From Pseudomonadota bacterium (GTDB lineage Bacteria > Desulfobacterota > Desulfobulbia > Desulfobulbales > Desulfocapsaceae): 64,000 bases of DNA. The position numbers and the translations under genes are program-made. A model generated the notes under the pieces. That model did not search any database, had not been told where the DNA came from, and saw only the letters and a program-made list of their open reading frames with translations. Positions 17,701-25,890 of the stretch are shown here, one piece after another (position 1 is the first letter of the stretch; each line of letters starts with the position of its first letter). The stretch covers positions 1-64,000 of the forward strand of contig JAHIUA010000016.1 in assembly GCA_018817385.1 (NCBI GenBank), written 5' to 3'.

Positions 17701-18130
17701 GTTAAACGAGCAAAATCCAGCACGGCGGGCTCACTCTTACTGCAGAACTGGCCCTTTTCTTCTACCGTGCTGATCTGCCAAGCGTTGACTCCGCTGGGAT
17801 TAAAAACAGGGAGTCAACGGTTCTTTTCACTCCCCCGTTTTCAGAGCTAGCACCTGGCTATACATGTTTTTTTTCTAATTCTTGGAGTCTCCGCTGAACT
17901 CGTTGCGCTTAAACATTTACGCCACACCATACCATGGCCATGTTCATCCATTTTGTTACGGATTGCTATGCTGTTGCGAGCATTGGTCTGACCATCTTAG
18001 TGCCTGACAACGGCTTAGAAAAAACTCTCTCAATTATGAGCTGACAGACACCAGATACCATCCCCCAACCTGATTCGAGCCCAAATTGCCTGCACCAAAA
18101 AACCACCTGCATCAGGAAAACCACAGAAGA
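17701..18130. other. Intergenic region with inverted repeats
   Basis: 430 bp without a gene I can support. It contains CAGCACGG at 17718-17725 paired with CCGTGCTG at 17765-17772, and a stronger hairpin at 17783-17819. Confidence 0.4.
17783..17826 (+). terminator. Hairpin, possible terminator of the miniprotein transcript
   Basis: Perfect 10-bp stem CGTTGACTCC/GGAGTCAACG around a 17-nt loop, followed by GTTCTTTTC. The loop is long and the T-tract interrupted, so the terminator call is tentative. Confidence 0.4.
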
Positions 18131-19348
18131 CTAAAAGGAAGGCATAGGCATAGTGCCCCATTTGTGCTCACCAGAGGTGCTGACCACTGCCAGAACCTCA
18201 TGATCAAAGGCATCCACATCCACGATCAACACAGGCCGTCGCCTGGCCCCAACGTCAAAGAGGTTATCCGCTGGCAATAACACACCCTGGGCGTTTTCTA
18301 CCCGGACAAATACAAATCGTTCCACGTCATAATCTGTTTTCTTGCTTCCTAAGGTGATAAAAAAGTTATGGAAAATCCTGAAAAACTTTCCAAGCCCCCC
18401 ACTGAACTTATGTTTTTGCCACTCCAGCACCTCTGGAAAACGTTCAATAATATCATCCGAAAAATGTCTTTCCTTGTCCGTAACAAGGGCTGTGAGAAAA
18501 AAATCCCCTGGAAAGATATAGGCCAGATTGGCTTCTTCCCCTTCAACCCCAGCCTGTTGATATTTCCCCGATGAGCGAATGACTTGATACAAAGTCCTTA
18601 CCTCAGCATCAGGACGTGGAAATACAGAAAGAAAAGTTATGGCATCTGTTGATATGGTCTGAAGCTTCCCTACGGTATATTCTCTGATCCCCATGGCAAG
18701 AGATACAGACAACACCAGGGCCAAACAATATGTTGCTAAAAGACCAAGCCACTTGGGCCGTATCCAAGCAAGGAGAAAGTTGTAAATCTTTCCTCCAGGC
18801 TCTCCTGGAAGAAACATGGAGGTGTTTTTCATGTACCGTTCATACGTCCCGGGAGCTTCTAGTTTCATCCGCCACTCTTCATTACGGGCAAGAAGATAAT
18901 AGACGAAAAGCATCGTCACATACATGATCAGGATAATGAATCGTGGCCAATAAAGGAGAAGACCAAAACCGGAAATAGCGAGGAAAAGATACTGTGGATG
19001 GCGAATTTTAGAATAAAAGCTGAACTGGACCACACCCTTTTTGGTAAAACGTCCGTAATAAAGAGGGATGGCCGCCCAAAAAAAGAGGAGCAGTCCAATA
19101 ATGAGTAAGATCTGGAAATAAGAAATCCCGACGATAGCAGGATCAGAAATAAAGACCATATGAGGAAGAAAAAATTCCGTGGTCCAACTCAGATAAGCAG
19201 AAGAAGCAAAAAACTGGAGAACAGGTCCATAAACAGAATAAAAGTAGACCGCAAAGGGAGAGATCATTACTATGATCTCAATACCTATCAAAAGATAGGC
19301 GGCGATTGTACCGACTAATAAAAATTTTGAGTTTTTAGAATATTCCAT
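18131..19348 (-). CDS. Membrane protein with isoprenylcysteine-methyltransferase-like domain
   Basis: 405 residues. The first 190 hold five to six transmembrane helices with the ICMT/PEMT-type signature: SFYSKIRHPQYLFLAISGFG (the RHP-x-Y core), then a hydrophobic pair, and LLARNEEWRMKLEAPGTYERYM (the EE and Y-x-x-Y part that closes over S-adenosylmethionine). A further helix near 200-220 leads to a soluble C-terminal half of about 180 residues ending in a beta segment (RRRPVLIVDVDAFDHEVLAVV) that I do not recognise. Methylation of a lipid or a cysteine thiol at the inner membrane is inferred from the fold only. Confidence 0.7.
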   Translation of the reverse strand: MEYSKNSKFLLVGTIAAYLLIGIEIIVMISPFAVYFYSVYGPVLQFFASSAYLSWTTEFFLPHMVFISDPAIVGISYFQILLIIGLLLFFWAAIPLYYGRFTKKGVVQFSFYSKIRHPQYLFLAISGFGLLLYWPRFIILIMYVTMLFVYYLLARNEEWRMKLEAPGTYERYMKNTSMFLPGEPGGKIYNFLLAWIRPKWLGLLATYCLALVLSVSLAMGIREYTVGKLQTISTDAITFLSVFPRPDAEVRTLYQVIRSSGKYQQAGVEGEEANLAYIFPGDFFLTALVTDKERHFSDDIIERFPEVLEWQKHKFSGGLGKFFRIFHNFFITLGSKKTDYDVERFVFVRVENAQGVLLPADNLFDVGARRRPVLIVDVDAFDHEVLAVVSTSGEHKWGTMPMPSF

Positions 19349-19352
19349 ATCT

Positions 19353-19508
19353 CTAGCCCTTCCCTTCGTTTATATTTATCACAATAAGGGTAAAAACCAA
19401 ACAGTCAATAATAGTCATTCTTATAAGCCAGGCGACGGACCAGCGGCTACTGATCGTTTTTGGCCATTCATCGAGACAAAAGGCAGGATTGTCCTCCCAT
19501 GTTGCCAT
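19353..19508 (-). CDS. Possible small membrane peptide coupled to the methyltransferase-like gene
   Basis: A 51-residue frame from an ATG at 19508 with one C-terminal hydrophobic helix (AWLIRMTIIDCLVFTLIVIN). Its TAG ends four bases before the ATG at 19348, which suggests translational coupling. The AGGAG upstream abuts the ATG, so the start is doubtful; the frame stays open further upstream to 19613. Hypothetical. Confidence 0.3.
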   Translation of the reverse strand: MATWEDNPAFCLDEWPKTISSRWSVAWLIRMTIIDCLVFTLIVININEGKG

Positions 19509-19740
19509 CTCCTGGTCAGTGCTTACTTTTTTATGGAGACCAAGACAGGCAGGAGAAATGAGAAACAAAGACCGGAACCCTGATCTTTTTGTGCCGGAAA
19601 CGTTTCCAGGCAAGCAGCGGCGGAACTTTTTCAGGATATCGAAAATCGGCTAAGGAGACTTGGGAACGTGCCGTTATTCAATGGCACGAAAAATTTCTGC
19701 CAGGAAATGAAGAAGATACCTTATCAAAAGGAGACACAGC

Positions 19741-20235
19741 ATGCTTCGTCCTCTCTATACGCTACTGACTTTTCTTCTAGCTGTTTTTGTTCTTCCCCAG
19801 ATCGCTTCGGCAAGCAAACAGAACGACCTTGAGGCGCTCCACAATCTTCCGGGTCTGAAAGCATATTTTGACGTAAAGGATGACTCTGCCGCCAAAATTG
19901 AACAACGACTGATATGGATCAATGATATCTATGAGCAGATGAGCCAAAAAGGTCTTAAGGCTACATTCGTCATAGGATTTCGCAGCCAAGCAAGTTTTTT
20001 TGTCACAAAGGGAGATGAATATATCGAAGAAGAAGATCTTGCCACAAAGGGAAAAATAGAGAACTGGTTGAAACACTTTGTCAAGCTGGGAATACCTCTT
20101 GAACAGTGCGGTCTCAGTGCCAAACTTTTCGATATAGACTCACAGGACTTTCTTCCTGAGCTTACAGTAGTCACAAATGGGTATATCTCGATGATCGGCT
20201 ATCAGAACAAAGGCTATGCCTATGTCCCCATGTGA
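19741..20235 (+). CDS. Exported DsrE-like protein
   Basis: 164 residues with an obvious signal peptide (LYTLLTFLLAVFVLPQIASA, then SKQ). The mature domain has the alpha/beta pattern of the DsrE/DsrF family: a helical segment preceding KATFVIGFRSQASFF, a helix with IENWLKHFVKLGIPLEQCGL, and the final LPELTVVTNGYISMIGYQNKG strand-loop. One conserved cysteine (EQCGL) corresponds to the DsrE active position and could carry sulfane sulfur in the periplasm. The ATG has an AAAAGGAG site. Export of DsrE-like proteins is common in sulfur-metabolising bacteria; the partner is unknown. Confidence 0.82.
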   Translation: MLRPLYTLLTFLLAVFVLPQIASASKQNDLEALHNLPGLKAYFDVKDDSAAKIEQRLIWINDIYEQMSQKGLKATFVIGFRSQASFFVTKGDEYIEEEDLATKGKIENWLKHFVKLGIPLEQCGLSAKLFDIDSQDFLPELTVVTNGYISMIGYQNKGYAYVPM

Positions 20236-20490
20236 GGGGTTGAGCTTTGTTCTACGAGGCCAAATTGCTCCGCGAGCAACCTCAATTACATACTGCTCCA
20301 TCAACCAGAGAGAACTGTTGAGAGGAATCGATTGAATGCTGAATAATTACCAATCAGGCCTGTCATACTCTCTGAGCAACAAACCATCAGGGCTGCAAGC
20401 CGGTGGAATTACCTCCAGAGAACGAACCCATTTATTTTAAAAGCTCTGGTTCTCCACACGTTATCAAATTACGTTTCAGGAGGAATAGAC

Positions 20491-20976
20491 ATGTGGCCAA
20501 CGACAATCTACGGTTTCTCTATTCTTTGCATACTAAGCGTTGGTTGTCTTGTTACCCTCTCTTCCTGTACCCGATCCACCGCAACAGATGATAATAATGT
20601 TTCCCGGACAGAAATGTTACTGACGGATATGGGCAATGGAACATGTCTCCAGCTTCCCTCAGGTCTCCTGTGGCAGATGAAAAAAAGTCATGTTTTCTCC
20701 ACCTGGAACGAAGCCAATGAGTATATAACCACATTAAAACTCGCTGGATTCGGTGATTGGCGTTTACCAACTCGTGACGAGTGCCTCAGTTTATTAGAGG
20801 TCCTGGAGATGAAAAAGGGAAACTGCCCCATCACGATTAAAAGAGGGCACTGGATCAGAAACAACGAAAAGGCTGAATCCGGATATTGGGAAGACTATCC
20901 TCTCTGTGGTGGATCAGAGTTTCGCTGGGTAAGAGAGAAAAAAGGCTCTGTTCGGGGCGTTCGCCGTTCAAGATAA
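20491..20976 (+). CDS. DUF1566 lipoprotein
   Basis: 161 residues. Signal peptide with lipobox-like LSSC (after GCLVTL) suggests lipidation. The mature part has DUF1566/Lcl features: a strand, TSGLLWQMKK-type start, the W-x-x-A-x-x-Y helix, and the hallmark GFGDWRLPTRDECLSLL. The C-terminus ends FRWVREKKGSVRGVRRS, matching the usual FVRPVR strand. AGGAGG lies before the ATG. DUF1566 domains are extracellular C-type-lectin-like folds; ligand unknown. Confidence 0.85.
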   Translation: MWPTTIYGFSILCILSVGCLVTLSSCTRSTATDDNNVSRTEMLLTDMGNGTCLQLPSGLLWQMKKSHVFSTWNEANEYITTLKLAGFGDWRLPTRDECLSLLEVLEMKKGNCPITIKRGHWIRNNEKAESGYWEDYPLCGGSEFRWVREKKGSVRGVRRSR

Positions 20977-21101
20977 TTCTCTTTTTGCATGGGATGAACG
21001 ACTTGCCTTTTTTGAGAAAAGATCTCTTCATCGCTGCACAAAAAGATGTCATTATTCAATTCAAGTCCAGCAGGATCCTTGCCTGTAAAAAGGATACAAA
21101 T

Positions 21102-21338
21102 ATGGGAATAATAAAATGTACCGACTGTGGCACTCCGATACGCACAACGGACAAGGTCTGTCCCGAGTGTGGAGCAAACCCGAAAGGGCAAATCAGACGC
21201 TTAGGCTGTATTGGGAAAGTATGTCTTATTTTATTACTGCTTGGATTAGCAGGAAATTTATTAAATTTTTGTACCGGTACAAGTAGTATATTACCAACAC
21301 CCAGCCTCAAACAGTCAAATGACGTTACAGCCGAATAA
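21102..21338 (+). CDS. Small zinc-ribbon membrane protein
   Basis: 78 residues from an ATG at 21102 with AAGGA seven bases upstream. A zinc ribbon opens the protein (KCTDCGTPIRTTDKVCPECG, four cysteines), followed by a linker and one hydrophobic helix (VCLILLLLGLAGNLLNF). Length and layout fit the many short zinc-ribbon-plus-helix proteins of bacteria, whose roles are unknown. Confidence 0.75.
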   Translation: MGIIKCTDCGTPIRTTDKVCPECGANPKGQIRRLGCIGKVCLILLLLGLAGNLLNFCTGTSSILPTPSLKQSNDVTAE

Positions 21339-21753
21339 GGGACTCTCAAAGAAAGTTCTGCATTCATAACAAAAAGATACCAGAGGTAACGGACTGGAAT
21401 CGAGAAACAATGCACATGAATCGGAGAGGAAAAGACATCTCCCTGTCTTTTGTTCGCCAGGGCTGGGTCAACAAAATGACATTCAAAAACCAATGACAAG
21501 GCAAGAGAACACTTATGCTCCAATCAGGCATCCAACCGTCATTTAGCAGAAATCTAATACAACCAGCCAGCATCCTATAAACAAAGCGAAATCGACTAGA
21601 CAACTGCAGTGGGAACAGTATATGGTACGGATGACCTTATGACAAGACGTCCTGACAACTCTTCATCCACTGCGTAACTGGAAATTTGTCCACCTTAGAT
21701 CTGATGTTCCCCACAGTCTTACTGTCTGTCCACCCCTGAGTTGAATAGTAAAC
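21339..21753. other. Intergenic region before the MCE operon
   Basis: About 415 bp. Open frames on the minus strand here are out of register with any recognisable domain. I see no repeat or clear promoter. Confidence 0.4.
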
Positions 21754-22878
21754 ATGACTACAGAATGTGCACTGCAAACCAATAGAGACGAAGATCGTCT
21801 CTGTCTTATTTTTCTTGGTTCCTGGACTATTCATACCCCGCAGTGTTCTATTCCTGACATTCATCCTCTTTTCTCTTCTCCCGTCAAAACCCTCTGCTTC
21901 AACACGGACAATCTCAATGAATGGGACAGCAGATTACTGGTCGAGCTCTCTCGAATTCTCGACCTGGCTGCATCTCAATCTATCACAGTTGACGATCAAG
22001 GCCTCCCTCCCGGTATTCGCAGGCTCCTCCAGCTGACCAGAACAAATAGCGATCAACTGGCCGCTGCAAAAAAAACTTCTCCCTTCGGGCTCCTTGCAGA
22101 TATCGGTAATCACACTCTTGGTTTTTTTCGCGAATCGCACGAAATGTTGACCTTCACCGGTGAAATCATCCTGGCATACAGTCGATTTTTCCTTGGCAGA
22201 GCCCGTTTCCTCAAGAACGATTTTTTCTATTTCCTTTATGACTGTGGCCCCCAGTCCCTGCCCATTGTGACCCTGATTTCTTTCCTTGTGGGTGTCATCC
22301 TGGCCTTTGTCGGTGCTGTTCAGTTAAAAATGTTTGGTGCTGACATCTATATAGCCGACCTGGTTGGATTGGGTATGACCCGGGAGATGGGGGCCATGAT
22401 GGCTGCTATCATCCTTGCCGGTCGCACCGGTGCGTCCTTCGCGGCCCAGCTCGGCACCATGCAGGTCAATGAAGAAATCGATGCTCTAAAGACCATGGGA
22501 ATAAACCCCATAGACTTCCTTGTCCTTCCCAGGATGACATCCCTGATAATGATGATGCCCCTGCTCGCCCTCTGGGCCGATTTCATCGGAATTCTAGGTG
22601 GTTTCTTCATCGGCTGCCTGACCCTCGACATCAGTGCCAGTCTTTATTACGAACAGACTATCAAGGCCATCACCCTCAATCATTTTTCAGTAGGACTCAT
22701 CAAATCCGCAGTGTTCGGATATCTTGTCGCTTTCTGCGGTTGCCTCAAAGGACTCCAATGTGGACGCAGTGCCTCTTCCGTCGGCCAGGCAACCACCTCT
22801 GCTGTGGTGACAGCCATCGTCTTTATTGTCATGGCTGATGCGGCATTCACTTTCCTGTTTAACATCCTTGGGGTATAG
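21754..22878 (+). CDS. mlaE: MlaE-family lipid ABC permease with N-terminal STAS-like domain
   Basis: 374 residues. The first 90 look like a degenerate STAS (MlaB-like) domain (RLCLIFLGSWTI, then ITVDDQGLPPGIRRLL). The rest is the MlaE permease: an interfacial helix, then DCGPQSLPIVTLISFLVGVI, the conserved VGLGMTREMGAMMAAIILAGRTGASFAAQLGTM coupling segment, and three to four more helices. In E. coli the STAS protein MlaB is separate; here it is fused. The permease stop is 10 bp before the ATPase start. Function: phospholipid transport between inner and outer membrane. Confidence 0.92.
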   Translation: MTTECALQTNRDEDRLCLIFLGSWTIHTPQCSIPDIHPLFSSPVKTLCFNTDNLNEWDSRLLVELSRILDLAASQSITVDDQGLPPGIRRLLQLTRTNSDQLAAAKKTSPFGLLADIGNHTLGFFRESHEMLTFTGEIILAYSRFFLGRARFLKNDFFYFLYDCGPQSLPIVTLISFLVGVILAFVGAVQLKMFGADIYIADLVGLGMTREMGAMMAAIILAGRTGASFAAQLGTMQVNEEIDALKTMGINPIDFLVLPRMTSLIMMMPLLALWADFIGILGGFFIGCLTLDISASLYYEQTIKAITLNHFSVGLIKSAVFGYLVAFCGCLKGLQCGRSASSVGQATTSAVVTAIVFIVMADAAFTFLFNILGV

Positions 22879-22888
22879 TATCGCTATC

Positions 22889-23674
22889 ATGACTCCCGCT
22901 CCGCCCCTTATCGATGTTCAAGATCTGACCATGGCTTATGGTGATTTTATCCTGCAGCAGAACTTGACCTTTTCCATAACAAAAGGGACTGTTTTTGCCA
23001 TCATCGGAGAATCCGGGTGCGGCAAATCCACTCTGCTCAAGCATATGATAGGCCTCAAACGTCCTGCAGTGGGTACCATTCATTACTCCGGTAAAGATTT
23101 CTGGAAGAGTTCTTCCCATGAGCAGGTACAGCTCCTGCAAAAAACAGGCATCCTCTACCAGTCCGGTGCGTTATGGAGTTCCATGACAGTTGGTGACAAC
23201 ATTGCCCTCCCTTTGCAGCAATTCACCGACCTCTCTCCAAAAATTATCAGGGAGCTGGTCGACCTTAAACTTGCCCTTGTCGGTCTTGGAGGTTTTGCAG
23301 ACTACTTCCCTTCAGAGATCAGCGGCGGTATGAGAAAACGGGCAGGACTTGCCCGAGCCATGGCCCTTGACCCGGACATCCTTTTTTTTGACGAGCCTTC
23401 TGCCGGCCTTGACCCCATCAGTTCCAAATCGCTCGACGACCTGATCCTTGAACTTCGAGACAGTTTCGGAGCCACCATTGTCATGGTTACCCATGAACTG
23501 CCGTCAATCTTCGCCCTGGCTGATGATTCCGTTTTTCTCGATACCGAAACACGAACCATGCTGACCACCGGTAACCCCAAAATCCTGGCTAAAGAGAGCG
23601 ACATCACCAAGGTCAGACAATTTCTCAGCCGTAATGCGTTCTCACCAGTAAAAGGACTGCATCACTCATCATGA
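22889..23674 (+). CDS. mlaF: MlaF-family lipid ABC ATPase
   Basis: 261 residues from the ATG at 22889. Walker A is [13 protein letters not shown], the Q-loop region LLYQSGALW, the signature SEISGGMRKRAGLARAM, Walker B DILFFDEPSAGLDP and the H-loop VMVTHEL. The SGALWSSMTVGDN segment is typical of MlaF rather than of general ABC ATPases. It drives the MlaE permease. Its stop overlaps the MCE gene start by four bases (23671-23674). Confidence 0.95.
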   Translation: MTPAPPLIDVQDLTMAYGDFILQQNLTFSITKGTVFAIIGESGCGKSTLLKHMIGLKRPAVGTIHYSGKDFWKSSSHEQVQLLQKTGILYQSGALWSSMTVGDNIALPLQQFTDLSPKIIRELVDLKLALVGLGGFADYFPSEISGGMRKRAGLARAMALDPDILFFDEPSAGLDPISSKSLDDLILELRDSFGATIVMVTHELPSIFALADDSVFLDTETRTMLTTGNPKILAKESDITKVRQFLSRNAFSPVKGLHHSS

Positions 23675-24729
23675 CCAGCAAAAAATTACAGCCAACCCTT
23701 ATAGGTGCCTTTGTTTTGTCCTCCTTTGTCCTGTTTACAGTGGCAGTCGTCATTTTTGGCGGCAGCAAATTCTTCGACAAAGAAGATACAGTGATCACCT
23801 ACTTTGACGGCTCACTGCAAGGTCTGACCGTTGGGGCTCCGGTAACCTACCGAGGTGTAACAATTGGTCGGGTAAAAGATATTAGAATTCACGTTAAGAC
23901 AAACGGCAGCCAACAGCATCGGATCGTCATCCCTGTCCTGATCTCACTCATTCCCGGAAAATCTATCATCAGCGACGGCTCCAACAGCTCTAATGAAAAC
24001 AAGAGAAATGAATTCTTAGAATCAATGTGCAAACAGGGACTTAGAGCAAAGCTAAAGCTGCAAAGCCTGTTAACCGGTAAACTCTACATCGATCTGGCCA
24101 TTTACGAAAACACGACTCCCGTATACCACAGTCAGGATACTACCTATTTTGAAATCCCCACTCTCCCCTCGGAGATGTACCAAGTAAGGCAGGTTTTGGA
24201 AAATATGAACTTCGCCGAATTGTACAATAAAACGCTGAGCACCCTCAACGCCATCGAAAGTCTGACCACCAGTCTTGATCAGGCTCTGCATAGTGAGCAG
24301 ACAGAAGACATTGTAACCAAACTGGACACGACCACAACAAGTCTCAATTCCATCCTCTCCAAAATTGACACCAAGATCTCTCCTCTTTTACAAAATATGG
24401 ACAGCGGCTTCACTCAGATCAATGAACTTGCCACTCATGCAGACCAGGCAGTCACCTCATTTGATGCGAAAATGTCACCTCTCATGGATACTATGGGCAC
24501 AACCCTTTCCTCCCTGGAAACAACCCTGCAACAGGCAAATCAACTCCTGAACCAGGCAGAAAAAGCAATCCAACCAAGTTCCCCCCTCTATTTCAGACTC
24601 ACAGAGGCCATGCGCCAACTCAAAGAAACTGCCAGCGCCATCCATAATCTGAGTACCTTCCTCCATCGGAACCCCGAGGCCCTGATCTATGGTCTGCAAC
24701 CAACAGGAGACACCGACCATGAGCAATAA
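23671..24729 (+). CDS. MCE-domain lipid-binding protein (MlaD/PqiB type)
   Basis: 352 residues. One N-terminal transmembrane helix (LIGAFVLSSFVLFTVAVVIFG), then a single MCE domain (VITYFDGSLQGLTVGAPVTYRGVTIGRVKDI up to GLRAKLKLQSLLTGKLYIDL) and a long coiled-coil C-terminal half (about 180-330) rich in T/S-L-x-x-I heptads. The single MCE domain with a long helical tail suggests a hexameric ring with a needle reaching across the periplasm, as in PqiB/LetB relatives. It shares the operon with the MlaE/F-like pair. Confidence 0.92.
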   Translation: MTSKKLQPTLIGAFVLSSFVLFTVAVVIFGGSKFFDKEDTVITYFDGSLQGLTVGAPVTYRGVTIGRVKDIRIHVKTNGSQQHRIVIPVLISLIPGKSIISDGSNSSNENKRNEFLESMCKQGLRAKLKLQSLLTGKLYIDLAIYENTTPVYHSQDTTYFEIPTLPSEMYQVRQVLENMNFAELYNKTLSTLNAIESLTTSLDQALHSEQTEDIVTKLDTTTTSLNSILSKIDTKISPLLQNMDSGFTQINELATHADQAVTSFDAKMSPLMDTMGTTLSSLETTLQQANQLLNQAEKAIQPSSPLYFRLTEAMRQLKETASAIHNLSTFLHRNPEALIYGLQPTGDTDHEQ

Positions 24730-25345
24730 TATTCTGTGGAGAACACTTTTCCCTGCCCTTGTGGTCCTTATCTTTTTGGCAAGCGGATGCGTGAAACAGG
24801 GGGCACCTCTCTACTACCACACCCTCAGCAGTCCAGAGCAAGCATCTGTCTCCTCCTCGGGCAATTCTCTGCCGCCCATTCTGGTGGGTCCTGTTCGCAT
24901 TGCCTCCTTTCTTGATCAGGAACAACTGGTCAGACAACGTACAAGCAATTCCATTTCTCTTATCGAACAGCACCGCTGGGCAGGAAATCTTTCCGAAATG
25001 CTGAGCAATGCCCTCATTACTCTGCTGACTCAGGAACTGAGCAGTGAAAAAATCTACAGTTTTCCCAATACGCATAACGAGGGTGGACTCCGCCTGGAGC
25101 TTGACTTTCTCCACTTCGAAGAAGATCAGAACAGAATGGCTACCCTTGAGGCCCGCTGGAGAATTTTGTCAGAAGATGACCAAGCCATCCTCCACGCTGC
25201 AACTTCACGCTATCGGATAGTACCTGAGACAAAGGATTATGATGGACTGGTGCAGGGACTCAGCCAGGGCCTTACCCGCCTCAGTATGGAAATTTCCACA
25301 AAGATTCTCTTACTCACTTCTTCAACAGAGAGAGACCAATCATGA
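24719..25345 (+). CDS. PqiC-type ABC transport auxiliary lipoprotein
   Basis: 208 residues from the ATG at 24719, which overlaps the MCE gene by 11 bp. Lipobox LASGC (Cys24). The domain has the PqiC/YmbA pattern: YYHTLSSPEQ, then PILVGPVRIASFLDQEQLVRQ, and HRWAGNLSEMLSNALITLL. It probably anchors the MCE needle at the outer membrane. Confidence 0.9.
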   Translation: MSNNILWRTLFPALVVLIFLASGCVKQGAPLYYHTLSSPEQASVSSSGNSLPPILVGPVRIASFLDQEQLVRQRTSNSISLIEQHRWAGNLSEMLSNALITLLTQELSSEKIYSFPNTHNEGGLRLELDFLHFEEDQNRMATLEARWRILSEDDQAILHAATSRYRIVPETKDYDGLVQGLSQGLTRLSMEISTKILLLTSSTERDQS

Positions 25346-25842
25346 CAACAAAAAACCTTTCCCGTTTTTCTATTCTGCTTCTCACCTTTTCTCTGTTTTG
25401 CCTCTATCCTCAAGACAGCAGGGCCCTAACCGTTGAACGCTGGCTTGCCCAGACAGTATATGTCCCGATCTATTCGCACATTTATGCAGACTCCCGATTC
25501 AAAGACAAGCCCTTTCAACTCACAGCCATTGTCAGTATCAGGAATACAGACATGAACAACCCCTTTACCCTGGAAAAAGTCGACTATTACGACTCCCATG
25601 GAAAACTGCTCCAGCATTACCTGGAAAAACCTCTTCTAATAGCGCCGCTGGCCTCCACCCGCTACATAGTCCCGGAATCCGATACCCTAGGAGGCTCGGG
25701 AGCAAAATTTATTGTCCGCTGGAGCAGCAAAGAGAGTGTTACCGAACCCATCATTGAAGGGGTAATGATCGGAACCAAAATGCAGCAGGGGATCTCCTTT
25801 GTCACGAACTCACAGGTCCTGTCGGGAACCATAGCGGATTAA
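25342..25842 (+). CDS. DUF3124 exported protein
   Basis: 166 residues with a signal peptide (FSILLLTFSLFCLYPQDSRA). The mature domain has DUF3124 features: VYVPIYSHIYADSR, LTAIVSIRNTDMNNPFTL, LIAPLASTRYIVPESDTLGGSGAKFIV and PIIEGVMIGT. All-beta, periplasmic, function unknown. Start overlaps the lipoprotein gene by four bases, so it is translated as part of the lipid-transport operon; its role there would be new. Confidence 0.88.
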   Translation: MTTKNLSRFSILLLTFSLFCLYPQDSRALTVERWLAQTVYVPIYSHIYADSRFKDKPFQLTAIVSIRNTDMNNPFTLEKVDYYDSHGKLLQHYLEKPLLIAPLASTRYIVPESDTLGGSGAKFIVRWSSKESVTEPIIEGVMIGTKMQQGISFVTNSQVLSGTIAD

Positions 25843-25890
25843 ACATCCGCTTTCGAGTCCATTGCCCTCTTCTCAAAGCAATTTATTCTT

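Noticed and set aside
18060-18110. tRNA-like T-arm sequence (GGGCTCGAATC) on the minus strand
   Set aside because: The flanking bases do not form the T-stem and no acceptor or anticodon arm was found.
20284-20352. Third MITE-like family suggested by GTAATTATTCAGCATTC (complement of 20336-20352) and similar ends at 28947 and 62646
   Set aside because: Only single ends of about 12 bp match and partners are not convincing; chance similarity of A/T-rich DNA is likely.
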